Positions 49,879-57,958 of a stretch of DNA of 64,000 nt are shown piece after piece. Every line of letters starts with the position of its first letter. The stretch's first letter is position 1. The position numbers and the translations under genes were made by a program. The DNA comes from Arthrobacter sp. B2a2-09 (GTDB lineage Bacteria > Actinomycetota > Actinomycetes > Actinomycetales > Micrococcaceae), in NCBI RefSeq assembly GCF_027587375.1, contig NZ_JAMXIC010000006.1:186001-250000 (forward strand), given 5' to 3'. The notes beneath the pieces are model-generated. The model was given only the letters and a program-made list of their open reading frames with translations, searched no databases and was not told the DNA's origin.

Positions 49879-50538
49879 CTATTCGACGGCGTCGCCGGTG
49901 GGATCTTCGACCGTCCGGTCGGCCAGAGCAAGCCCGCCTACGGGGCTTTGGTCCCAGTGCAGCAGGCGCCAGCCGATCTCGGGTTCGCCTTCGAGCACCA
50001 CGATTCCGGTGTTCTGGAGCTGGTGGGTGGCGGCGAATTCGCGGCCAACATCCACGGCACGGCGACCTGCCCAGCAGCGGATCGCGGCACCGTGGCTGAC
50101 CACGACGGCGGTTTCGTCGCCTGCCGCTGCCACCTTGGCAATGGCAGCGTCGTAGCGGGCGAAGAATTCGTGGCCGTCACCCGCTCCCGGCATGCGGACG
50201 TCCAGTTCACCGTCGGTCCAGGCGAAAACGGTGCTCATGTACCGGTGGTGCGATTCGTGGTCGGTGAGCTTCTCCAAAGCACCGGCCTCAATCTCCTGCA
50301 GGCCGTCCAATACCGTGGCCTCAAGCCCAAGGGCTTTTGCAAGCGGGGCGGCCGTCAATTGGGTGCGGATCAGCGTGGATGCATAGATAGCCGTGATGTC
50401 CTCGTTGGCAAGAGACCCGGGGAGCGCAGCGGCCTGACGTTCGCCGAGTTCAGTCAGTCCCGGACCGGGAAACGCCGTGTCTAATTGCCCCAAGACGTTT
50501 CCGGGGGTTTGCCCGTGGCGGATAAGTATGAGCCTCAT
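49879..50538 (-). CDS. Histidine phosphatase (phosphoglycerate mutase-like) family protein
   Basis: The 219-residue protein has the catalytic RHG motif at the N-terminus (LILIRHGQTPGN), an acid residue in LQEIEAGALEKL, and the second His in VVVSHGAAIRCW. The R-H-G/E/H layout places it in the branch-1 histidine phosphatases. The substrate cannot be inferred. The 198-bp gap upstream to the DUF262 gene has no visible gene or tRNA. Confidence 0.9.
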   Translation of the reverse strand: MRLILIRHGQTPGNVLGQLDTAFPGPGLTELGERQAAALPGSLANEDITAIYASTLIRTQLTAAPLAKALGLEATVLDGLQEIEAGALEKLTDHESHHRYMSTVFAWTDGELDVRMPGAGDGHEFFARYDAAIAKVAAAGDETAVVVSHGAAIRCWAGRRAVDVGREFAATHQLQNTGIVVLEGEPEIGWRLLHWDQSPVGGLALADRTVEDPTGDAVE

Positions 50539-50736
50539 GCTGACACAATTCCTTACATCGATTCGGAAACGCAGGGTCCATGCGGCATTTCGACCCGGTG
50601 ACTTTCAGCCAATCAGGCACGGCAGCCAAGCGCCGGGCCGACACGCCGTTCGTTCGGTAGCTCAAGCGCCTGGATCGTTGGATGCAGAGTGGATCAGTGG
50701 GCGAGAGCGGAGCAAGACGCCGTTGTAGCATGAAGC

Positions 50737-52323
50737 ATGGAATCTCGGAATGACCCATCTGTAACAACTGCGTCCCGAACCGAGGCGTGGAGCGTGGGTA
50801 CGATAATTGATCTCGCCCGCAGCGGTCAGATGCGTATCCCGCATTTTCAGCGTTCATTCGTGTGGGACGCGGGAGACGTCGTCAAACTGTTCGATAGCAT
50901 CTACCGAGGGTTTCCGATTGGCACATTACTCCTTTGGAAAAAACCCGTCAAAAAGGATCGCGCACAATTTGGTCCGATTTGGATTGACGCCGAAGCGCAC
51001 AACGGTGGACTTATCGTTGTAGATGGACAGCAGCGGGTCACTACGCTGATCGCGAGTCTTGTACGTGATTTTGCGCTGCAGGATCCACGGTTCCAAATCT
51101 TCTTTGACATTGAGAAGCGAAGGTTCTCCGGCCTTATCAACGGGCGACAGCCTTCTCGGTCCGTCCCGGTGACGGAAATACTGAGCTCGAAGGCTTTGCT
51201 GTCGTGGCTTCGGGAAAACGGTGATGATCTCACCGATGAGGATCTCGATATTGTGGATGACCTTGGCGGCACGATTCGAGACTACAAAGTCCCGGTATAT
51301 GTTGTTCCGGAACAAGACGAGTCCGTGCTTCGTGAAGTATTCGACCGTGTGAACAGTGCGGGCCGGCCGATTACGCGGTCTCAGATATTCCACGCCCTCT
51401 TTGCCGGCAGCGATGAATGGGCTAGTCCCAGAGCGGTCGTCGATTCAATTGCGGCACTTGGCTTTGGTCAAGTTGATGAGAATCGAGTTCTGCAAACCCT
51501 GCTCGGAATCCGTGGTGGCGATGTGATGCGAGACATTCATGCCGAGTTTCGTTCCGACGAGAGTCCTGATGAATGGTACCAGAAGGCAGAAGATGCGCTC
51601 ACCCGGGCAGTTGACTTTATGCGGGGGATTGGTGTTCCGCATGCGCTGCTTCTACCGAACACACTTCCGCTGCCTGTCTTAGCTGTTTTCCTTCATCGGC
51701 ATCCTGAATTGGACCCATGGAACGCCCGACTTCTTGAAACATGGATATGGCGGTCTTGGATCTTTGGCATCGGGACAGGAACTGGTGGACAGACCCCGAT
51801 CTTGCGAAAGGCTATAAGCTTAATTAGCCCCAGAACGCATGGCTCGCCTTCACAATTGGACGCCTATCAGGATCTCCTGTCTTTGTATGGATTACTTGAC
51901 AAAGCAGGAATGCGGTCAATCGAGGAAGAGAAGTTCGCCACCGATAAGGCATCGTCCCGGCTCGTGCTACTTGCGATGGCGGACCTAAGTCCAGTTGACC
52001 CACATGGGCGCCCAATTGACATTGGTGATCTGTTGAACCGGTATGGAACGGGTGCGGTTGGTTCTCTAACTGCCGGGCCTCGCCAAGATGTCGGGAATAG
52101 ATCATTTTGGTTGAAAGAATGGGGTGATGTCCGTGCCATGCAGAGTCCGGTGGACCTGCAAAGCCACTTCCTTACGATTGACGACATACATGGAGACGAT
52201 CCGGCAATGATTGAAGCGAGGCGATTGCGAATAAGGGCGCATGCTGAGAAGTTCCTGGCGGTTCGAGTTGATGAAGGTCTTTCTCTCCGGCCGCCGCTTT
52301 CTTCCCTACTGGTAGCGGACTGA
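50737..52323 (+). CDS. DUF262 (GmrSD N-terminal-like) protein
   Basis: The 528-residue protein has the DUF262 core: IPHFQRSFVWDAGDVVKLFDSIYRGFPIGTLLLW near residues 33-66, then VVDGQQRVTTLIASL at about 94-108, then VYVVPEQDESVLREVFDRVNSAGRPITRSQIFHALF. The ParB/Srx-like fold with DGQQR is shared with the GmrS half of GmrSD modification-dependent nucleases. The DUF1524 nuclease His/Asn motif usual in the C-terminal half is not seen. The DNA is less GC-rich than the surroundings. A HipA-type gene begins 3 bp after the stop, so they form one transcript. Confidence 0.85.
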   Translation: MESRNDPSVTTASRTEAWSVGTIIDLARSGQMRIPHFQRSFVWDAGDVVKLFDSIYRGFPIGTLLLWKKPVKKDRAQFGPIWIDAEAHNGGLIVVDGQQRVTTLIASLVRDFALQDPRFQIFFDIEKRRFSGLINGRQPSRSVPVTEILSSKALLSWLRENGDDLTDEDLDIVDDLGGTIRDYKVPVYVVPEQDESVLREVFDRVNSAGRPITRSQIFHALFAGSDEWASPRAVVDSIAALGFGQVDENRVLQTLLGIRGGDVMRDIHAEFRSDESPDEWYQKAEDALTRAVDFMRGIGVPHALLLPNTLPLPVLAVFLHRHPELDPWNARLLETWIWRSWIFGIGTGTGGQTPILRKAISLISPRTHGSPSQLDAYQDLLSLYGLLDKAGMRSIEEEKFATDKASSRLVLLAMADLSPVDPHGRPIDIGDLLNRYGTGAVGSLTAGPRQDVGNRSFWLKEWGDVRAMQSPVDLQSHFLTIDDIHGDDPAMIEARRLRIRAHAEKFLAVRVDEGLSLRPPLSSLLVAD

Positions 52324-52326
52324 GGT

Positions 52327-53570
52327 ATGAAGCGATCTTCCAATGAGTCACTGAGGGTCGAATTGCAAGGACCTGACGGCGACTGGTCAAGGGTCGGCAC
52401 TCTTTTCAACAGTTCCGACGTTAACTGGTTCACCTTTGAGGACTCCTACTGGAGTGACCCGGACCGCCACGTGCTTGGACAGGTCTTCGAGGAAAAGGGA
52501 CGTGCTGGAACGTATCGCAAGACTAACGTGTCCTTACCCGGATGGTTTTCTCATTTGCTGCCTGAGGGATTTCTTAGGACTCAGGTGGCTGGAAAACTGG
52601 GAATTCCCGAAGTTCGTGAGTTTCCAATGTTACGTGGGCTGGGCGCCACGGACCTTCCAGGAGCAGTTCGCGTACTTCCGGACCGCAGGGTGGAATCGGC
52701 CGAACCAGGAGAGTGGGAAGACAGGTTGCAAGACTCCGACTCAATGCCGCCTGAATTGAAGTTTAGCCTGGCGGGTGTCCAGATGAAATACTCCGTATTG
52801 GGAACCGGAGCCGGTTTGACGGTTCCGGCAAGGGACGCCGCAGGAGACTACATTCTCAAACTGCCGGATTTGCGTCCTGGCTTTGCGCGGGTACCAGAGA
52901 GTGAGCATGCGGTCATGGAGCTTGGCCGCGCGGTCGGCCTTAATGTCGTTTCTTCCGATTTGGTTTCGATTTCCGACGTCGATGGCCTCCCAGCTGAGCT
53001 AGATGGGACTGATACAGCTTTGCTCATTCCGAGATTCGATAGAAGTGGCCCTTCTAGGCGTATTCATGTCGAACACTTTGGACAGATAATGGATATCAGT
53101 AGCGGTAGACCCCGCGAGAAATATGAGAAATCCAACTTCGAAGGCATTGGCCGTATTGCGTCAGCTCTCGCGGTCAGCAAGCGGGACTCGAAGTAATTAA
53201 AAGAGTTGTTTTCAATATACTAATTGGCAATGGTGATGCGCACTTAAAGAATTGGGCAGTGCTGTATTCAGACGGTAAGACACCTTCCCTCACTCCCGCA
53301 TATGACATCGTTCCAACGGTTTTGTATCTCAAAAACGATAATCTGGGACTCAATATTGGTGGTGAGAAGCGATTTGATGCCATTGGGCCAGAGCATTTCG
53401 CGCGTTATTGGAGTCTCATGCAAATTGACGAAAACCAAGGGCTCGAAGTAGTTCGTCAAATGGTGTCCGACGTCTTCCAGGCCAGACGCCTGCTAAAAGA
53501 CCATCTGACCGGCGACCAGGCGGCTCGCCTGAACACGCACATGGAGGCCACTCGGCTCGCCTCCCTCTGA
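52327..53570 (+). pseudogene. hipA: HipA-type Ser/Thr kinase, frameshifted
   Basis: Frame 1 (52327-53196, 289 residues) holds the HipA N-subdomain and the first half of the kinase, with FSLAGVQMKYS, YILKLPD (ATP-binding Lys) and ALLIPRFDR (hinge). A -1 shift then continues in another frame, open from 53127 to 53570, with IGNGDAHLKNW (catalytic loop) and LTPAYDIVPT (metal Asp). A one-base change between 53127 and 53193, probably near 53170-53190, breaks the kinase before its catalytic loop. No HipB-like antitoxin gene is adjacent; the partner is a DUF262 gene. A sequencing error would equally explain the break. No canonical slippery site is seen. Confidence 0.75.
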
Positions 53571-53584
53571 CCTGACTTGGCTCA
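53571..53584 (+). repeat. Left terminal inverted repeat of the element
   Basis: CCTGACTTGGCTCA is the exact reverse complement of the right end. The preceding TCTGA is the target-site copy. Confidence 0.85.
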
Positions 53585-53684
53585 CGCGTCCTTGTCTCAT
53601 GGCTACCCGGGGCTGTGACCTGCGTGATGTGTTCGGATTGGTGCTTTTTCACGCACTAAGGGGATTTGTTCTAGTGTCGCTGAT

Positions 53685-53906
53685 GTGGTGTCCATCAGGC
53701 GGGTTCGGACAGCTTCCGGGGCGACGGCAGTGCAGATTGCCGCGTATGTTCGCGGTCGTCAGCGGGTCGTGGAACCGGCCTCGCTGCTGGATGCCGGCAG
53801 GGTCCTGCGGGACTTGGGCCGGGTCCCGGCCAGTTATGCGACCGTGAAACGCACCGAGGCTGGGGGCGCCGCGGGCAAGTACAGCGGCCCGATCGCGAAC
53901 TGGTGA
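53685..53906 (+). pseudogene. IS1634-type transposase, N-terminal fragment with internal deletion
   Basis: The 73-codon frame begins MVSIRRVRTASGATAVQI, the typical IS1634-family transposase N-terminus. It then jumps straight to VEPASLLDAGRVLRDLGRVPASYATVKR, a segment that lies roughly 100 residues further in complete proteins (EPxSKLDxxRVL...PASYxTVKR). It ends soon after in unrelated residues. The DDE catalytic core is therefore absent. It sits about 100 bp inside the left end of the mobile element. Confidence 0.75.
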
Positions 53907-53975
53907 TTCCAACCCGACAGCACCAGCGGGGGGACATTTCCGTGGTGGTCGTGATATTTGGAGACCCATGTTTAG

Positions 53976-54434
53976 CTAGTCTTTGATCCCGAGATCCTTC
54001 CGCATCGCTTTGCGAAGGATCTGGTAAGCCTCTTCGAAGTCTTCGCGTGCCTGCTCTCGAGTGAGACCTTCAGTGGTCCTCTCTTCGTACGCGAAGGCAT
54101 TGGTGACGGCAGCGCCAAATGCCCTAAGAGGCGCGTCTAAGTGCTTCGGGACGAAGAAGTCTATGTCATCCGACAGCAGAATTTTGACGTGCATTTTCAT
54201 GTCGTCTTTCATCAGGTGCCACCGTTCAGGAACGAGACTCACAAACCGGGAGAGATAGTTTCCGGACTTCAGGTACTCCTGATAGACATCACGTTTTTCG
54301 TTGCGAAGCCATTGGTCGTGCTCGACCTCACGGTCCCGTCGCAGCTTGTACAGCGCCAAGATGCCATTGATCAATGCGGCACCGAGAGCGCCTCCGAGTA
54401 GCGGGATCCAGAAGTCCATGAGGACAACATACAC
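53976..54434 (-). CDS. Cargo gene 1: small membrane-anchored protein (paralogue family)
   Basis: Starting at a GTG at 54434 (GGAG 9 nt upstream) gives 152 residues; ATG 54419 is an alternative and a longer frame starts at 54452. An N-terminal membrane helix (FWIPLLGGALGAALINGILALYKL) is followed by charged helices with the family motif HDQWLRNEKRDVYQEYLKSGNYLSRF. The C-terminus is acidic and helical (TREQAREDFEEAYQILRKAM). Two relatives lie just upstream. Function unknown. Confidence 0.65.
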   Translation of the reverse strand: MYVVLMDFWIPLLGGALGAALINGILALYKLRRDREVEHDQWLRNEKRDVYQEYLKSGNYLSRFVSLVPERWHLMKDDMKMHVKILLSDDIDFFVPKHLDAPLRAFGAAVTNAFAYEERTTEGLTREQAREDFEEAYQILRKAMRKDLGIKD

Positions 54435-54760
54435 AGGAGACCGCTCCGCCATTCGGGAGGCCTGACGTATCTGAGACGACTTCGAAGGCTATCTGCTTCC
54501 TGGAAGCGAGTTGGTGCTCTCCTGACATCATGAGACGCAATGAACTCAGCTGCGCCGTTGCTGAGAGTGCCAAGGCATTCCCCGAAGCTCTTGTTGGCTT
54601 CGCTTGAGCCTGCCTCGCGAGGCGTCATGAATGGCGTTGCGGCTTCCACATACTCCATGTAGATCCGCATTTTTTCATTGCGGAGCCACTGCCGGTGTTC
54701 TGTGGCCTTGCCCAACTTGGCACCTAGCCAGATACCGACCAGTGCGAAGAATTCTGTCAC
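54371..54760 (-). CDS. Cargo gene 2: truncated relative of the membrane protein family
   Basis: The GTG-started frame gives 129 residues: a short hydrophobic N-terminus (FFALVGIWLGAKLG), then HRQWLRNEKMRIYMEYVEAATPFM, the same motif as cargo gene 1. The last about 30 residues are read from the upstream part of cargo gene 1 in another frame. It is therefore probably a truncated or decaying paralogue whose normal C-terminus is lost. No good ribosome binding site is visible. Confidence 0.45.
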   Translation of the reverse strand: MTEFFALVGIWLGAKLGKATEHRQWLRNEKMRIYMEYVEAATPFMTPREAGSSEANKSFGECLGTLSNGAAEFIASHDVRRAPTRFQEADSLRSRLRYVRPPEWRSGLLCMLSSWTSGSRYSEALSVPH

Positions 54761-54820
54761 GAGGGGAAGGAGGAGCCACCATCATTGGCCCTGCTTGATC
54801 AGCTCATCTATGCCCAAAAC

Positions 54821-55369
54821 CTACAAGACTGGCAAGGCCATGTCGTTTCGCACCACGACGACCGCCTCTGCAAGTCGCTGATTGAGTTCCGCGTTGGCTG
54901 ACTCGATGACCTCGCGGCTTTGTCGGCTACCGGTTTTCCAGTCATCGACTACGTCCAGCAAATGGGATTGCGCGATGCGGGCATCGCTCAGGGCCTGCGT
55001 AGCTTCTCTGGTCCCGGGCAATAGGGTGAGGGTCGTAAGTGCTGCTGTCATGATCTTTTGGTTCTCAAGAAGGAGTTGCTCATCATGGATGAGAGAGTAA
55101 TCGAACGTAGGTAGGACTATAGCGCTAGTGTTTTCGGCCAAGGTTGTGAGAAATCGGACGTACAACTCCCTCTTGTCAGCGCGAAGAGCCTCGGCGCGTT
55201 CATGGGTGGTGCGCAGCGCCCACATTTCCCGCTCGGACTCGCGTGCCGCTTCGGCGTTTTTAACGTTGATCCATCCCGTCACCCCCGAACCGAGCAACGC
55301 GCCAACAATGCCAGCGCCAGCAGGAACTATCATCCGAATTGTTTCAGGATCCATAAGCACAACATACAC
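54821..55369 (-). CDS. Cargo gene 3: small membrane-anchored coiled-coil protein (paralogue family)
   Basis: A GTG at 55369 (GGAG 9 nt upstream, as for cargo gene 1) gives 182 residues; ATG 55354 is the alternative. An N-terminal membrane helix (IVPAGAGIVGALLGSGVTGWI) is followed by a heptad-like charged stretch NAEAARESEREMWALRTTHERAEALRADKRELYVRFLTTL, and more helices. The nucleotides around its start (GGTCTCCTGTGTATGTTGT) are shared with cargo gene 1. Function unknown. Confidence 0.65.
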   Translation of the reverse strand: MYVVLMDPETIRMIVPAGAGIVGALLGSGVTGWINVKNAEAARESEREMWALRTTHERAEALRADKRELYVRFLTTLAENTSAIVLPTFDYSLIHDEQLLLENQKIMTAALTTLTLLPGTREATQALSDARIAQSHLLDVVDDWKTGSRQSREVIESANAELNQRLAEAVVVVRNDMALPVL

Positions 55370-55552
55370 AGGAGACCCCTCCCGAAGAGGGTCTTCCGTT
55401 TTCAGACTTCCCACTCCCACGCGTCACGTTTGCGCTGTGCACCTCGTGTCGCCAGTGTGTCCACTGCGGCTGGTGGCGACCATCCCGCAGCTCGGCGCCT
55501 TCGGGACATCTGATCTTGATCACGGCCCGGAAGGTGGCGAGTCCCGGTCACG

Positions 55553-55905
55553 GTGCATGCCTACGTCACCAACGATCCGTCTCGTCACGGCCAGGGCAAC
55601 GGCGGCGAGACCATAGAGGACGCCCTGTCGACATACCACTGGAACGACCCGTCGCGACGGGACCGCAGCGGTCTCGTCGGCTCCTATCACGAGCTCTGGC
55701 ACGTCGAGGGATCCTTCCGGATGAGCAAGGCAGACCTGCGCGCCAAGCCCGGACAGGGCTCGCGGTGGCCAACGTCATCAAACAGTTCCGGCCCGTGCGC
55801 TCAGCGACCATTGCGATCAACGGCACACCAAGACCTTCGCGTCCGTCATCCCTTGCCGGGCAGCAAGCCATCCTCAAGACCAAAACTCATGCACTAAACA
55901 AATGA
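55553..55905 (+). pseudogene. IS1634-type transposase, C-terminal fragment (frameshifted)
   Basis: One frame reads AYVTNDPS and then LVGSYHELWHVEGSFRMSKADLRAKP, the conserved last catalytic-domain region of IS1634-family transposases (SYHxLWxVExSFRMSKxDL). A second frame continues TGLAVANVIKQFRPVRSATIAINGT, the family's C-terminal end. The intervening segment (about IFHRTRDAIEAHL in intact copies) is deleted. The fragment ends against the right terminal repeat. Confidence 0.75.
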
Positions 55906-55916
55906 GCCAAGTCAGG
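55903..55916 (-). repeat. Right terminal inverted repeat of the element
   Basis: TGAGCCAAGTCAGG mirrors the left end exactly and is followed by the second target copy TCTGA (55917-55921). Confidence 0.85.
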
Positions 55917-56014
55917 TCTGACCGCCGACAGCAATTGGGACTCCGACGGCGGGCAAGCGCTCCATGCCCTCGCCAGCCGTCGAACGGATGCCACCGTTTC
56001 CGCAGCGCCGCGTC

Positions 56015-57457
56015 CTACTTCAGGTGGTCCACCAACTGGTCCGCGATACCGGTGTACTTGCCCGGAGTAAGTGCCAGGAGGCGTGCCTCGGCTTCGGGAG
56101 ACAATCCCAGGCTCGAGACGAACTCCTGCATCCGGGCGGCATTGACGCGCTGACCGCGGGTGAGGTCCTTGAGTCGCTCGTACGGGTTCTCCATGCCCTC
56201 AACGCCGGCGATGGCCTCGGCGCGCATGACCATCTGGATGGCCTCGCCCAGGACTTCCCAGTTGGTGTCGAGGTCGGCCGCCAGTACATCCTCGGCAACG
56301 TCCAGGGCCTTCAGTCCCTTGGCGACGTTCGAGATTGCAAGGAGCGAGTGCCCGAATGCGACGCCGATGTTGCGTTGCGAGGAGGAATCCGTGAGGTCTC
56401 GCTGCCAACGTGAGGTAACCAGCGTGGCGCCCAGAGTGTCCAACAGCCCATTGGAGATCTCCAGGTTGGCCTCGGCGTTTTCGAAGCGGATCGGGTTGAC
56501 CTTGTGCGGCATGGTGGAGGAGCCGGTGGCGCCAGCAATCGGGATCTGGCGGAAGTAGCCAATGGAGATGTAGCTCCAGATGTCCGTGCAGACGTTGTGC
56601 AGAATGCGGTTGAAGCGGGCGACGTCGGCATAGAGTTCGGCCTGCCAGTCGTGGCTCTCGATCTGGGTGGTCAGCGGGTTCCATGTCAGTCCCAGGCCCT
56701 CAACGAAGGACTGGGCTACGGCCTGCCAATCGGCACCGGGAACGGAAGCGACATGCGCAGCATACGTGCCGGTAGCGCCGTTGATCTTGCCCAGGTACTG
56801 GGTCTTGGAAACGCGGTCCAGCTGGCGGCTCAGGCGGTGCGTGATGACTGCCAGTTCCTTGCCAAGAGTGGTGGGAGTGGCCGGCTGGCCGTGCGTGCGG
56901 GAAAGCATCGGGACGGCGCGGTTCTCCTCGGCCATCGCTTCGATCTGCTTCACCAAGGCGCTGGCAGCAGGGAGCCACACATCTTCGATGGCACCCTTGA
57001 CGCCCAAGGCATAAGAGAGGTTATTGATGTCCTCCGATGTGCAGCCGAAGTGCACCATCGCGGTCAGGTTCTCGATACCGACCGCGGGGAGGCGGCGGCC
57101 GATGTAGTACTCAACGGCCTTGACGTCGTGGACTGTGACGGCTTCGATTTCAGCGAGTTCCGTGACCGAAGCGGCGTCGAACTCGGTGACGATGGCGCGC
57201 AGCTTCTCCTGCTGTTCGGTGGTCAGGGGGCCGGCGCCAGGAAGTACGTTGTTGCTGGTCAGGTGGATGAGCCACTCGACCTCGACGGCCACGCGGTCGC
57301 GGTTGAGGGCGGCCTCGGACAGGTAGTCGACCAGGGGAGCGACGGCGGACTGGTACCGGCCGTCCAGCGGGCCCAGGGCGATCGGCTCCGGCGACGCGGC
57401 GAGAGCCAGGCGTCCAGAGGGCGTACGGGTAACAGCGGCGGCGACGGTTTCAGGCAT
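56015..57457 (-). CDS. purB: Adenylosuccinate lyase
   Basis: The 480-residue enzyme has the fumarase/aspartase-superfamily signature GSSTMPHKVNPIRFENAEAN, the catalytic His region LSRTHGQPATPTTLG, VHFGCTSEDINNLSYALG and LDGRYQSAVAPLVDYLSEAALNRDRVAVEVEWL. The length and N-terminal PIALGPLDGRY fit the longer PurB form. It acts twice in purine synthesis: SAICAR to AICAR and adenylosuccinate to AMP. It is chromosomal housekeeping DNA, so it marks the right border of the low-GC region. Confidence 0.95.
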   Translation of the reverse strand: MPETVAAAVTRTPSGRLALAASPEPIALGPLDGRYQSAVAPLVDYLSEAALNRDRVAVEVEWLIHLTSNNVLPGAGPLTTEQQEKLRAIVTEFDAASVTELAEIEAVTVHDVKAVEYYIGRRLPAVGIENLTAMVHFGCTSEDINNLSYALGVKGAIEDVWLPAASALVKQIEAMAEENRAVPMLSRTHGQPATPTTLGKELAVITHRLSRQLDRVSKTQYLGKINGATGTYAAHVASVPGADWQAVAQSFVEGLGLTWNPLTTQIESHDWQAELYADVARFNRILHNVCTDIWSYISIGYFRQIPIAGATGSSTMPHKVNPIRFENAEANLEISNGLLDTLGATLVTSRWQRDLTDSSSQRNIGVAFGHSLLAISNVAKGLKALDVAEDVLAADLDTNWEVLGEAIQMVMRAEAIAGVEGMENPYERLKDLTRGQRVNAARMQEFVSSLGLSPEAEARLLALTPGKYTGIADQLVDHLK

Positions 57458-57649
57458 GGGGCAATTCTTTCATGAACTCGGCTCGCGCCATTAAGCGGGA
57501 CTTCTCTATGTGCATAACACCGTGACTTCCGCTGCACTGCGGTGTTTCCCGCAGGTTATCCACATAACCGATCACGTCGGTTCCACGCCACCGGAGCACA
57601 ACGTAGCGTCGGTGCCACAACATCGATGGACACAGAGGAGGGCAACGTC

Positions 57650-57958
57650 TTGAGCGGCATTCTTATGGCGGCTGGAGGAACGGATCTGGATTCGCAGCAA
57701 TGTATTTCACGGGGCGCGGAAATCAAGAAGCTCGGATGGCGGATAGGCCTCTGCGCCGACCACGCCGACGCCGCTCTTGCCAGGCTGGCGCAGTTGCAAC
57801 TCGAGCAATGGGAGTCGCCAGCCGGCCGCGCCTACCGGACCACTTTGGCTTTGCAGGCCGCCTCCCTTCGACGGGGGCGTGATGCCTTGCGCGAGGCCGC
57901 TGCAGCGACGCTCCGCCATGCCCGGAATGTGGCGTTGGACCCCCAGTCTGGCTACTGA
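57650..57958 (+). CDS. Small helical protein upstream of hydrolase (WXG100-like size)
   Basis: A TTG at 57650 behind AGAGGAGGGCAACGTC gives 102 residues; an ATG at 57626 is in frame but has no site. The predicted structure is helical, with CADHADAALARLAQLQLEQWESPAGRAYRTTLALQAASLRRG. This has a W-E-S-P-A-G-R-A-Y turn like that between the helices of WXG100/ESX-type secreted proteins (WxG variant). It overlaps the hydrolase start by 1 bp. A secretion role is inferred only. Confidence 0.6.
   Translation: MSGILMAAGGTDLDSQQCISRGAEIKKLGWRIGLCADHADAALARLAQLQLEQWESPAGRAYRTTLALQAASLRRGRDALREAAAATLRHARNVALDPQSGY

Larger units (their letters stand above)
53571..55916. mobile_element. IS1634-type-derived non-autonomous element with cargo genes
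   Basis: The ends are perfect 14-bp inverted repeats (CCTGACTTGGCTCA at 53571-53584, complement at 55903-55916). They are flanked by a 5-bp direct repeat TCTGA at 53566-53570 and 55917-55921, a target duplication. Inside lie only the N-terminal and C-terminal fragments of an IS1634-type transposase, while the central catalytic part is missing. In between are three minus-strand genes for related small membrane proteins. The intact ends and duplication indicate mobility as a unit, using a transposase acting in trans. The left duplication contains the HipA stop codon. Confidence 0.8.

Noticed and set aside
50450..50857. Minus-strand frame across the gap before the DUF262 gene
   Set aside because: Runs into two real genes and has no coding features; the gap also gave no tRNA fold.
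53161..53200. Programmed -1 frameshifting in hipA
   Set aside because: No X-XXY-YYZ slippery heptamer or clear downstream structure lies in the overlap of the two frames.
53599..53847. Plus-strand frame overlapping the transposase N-terminal fragment
   Set aside because: The conserved transposase sequence is in the frame starting at 53685; this one is unrelated.
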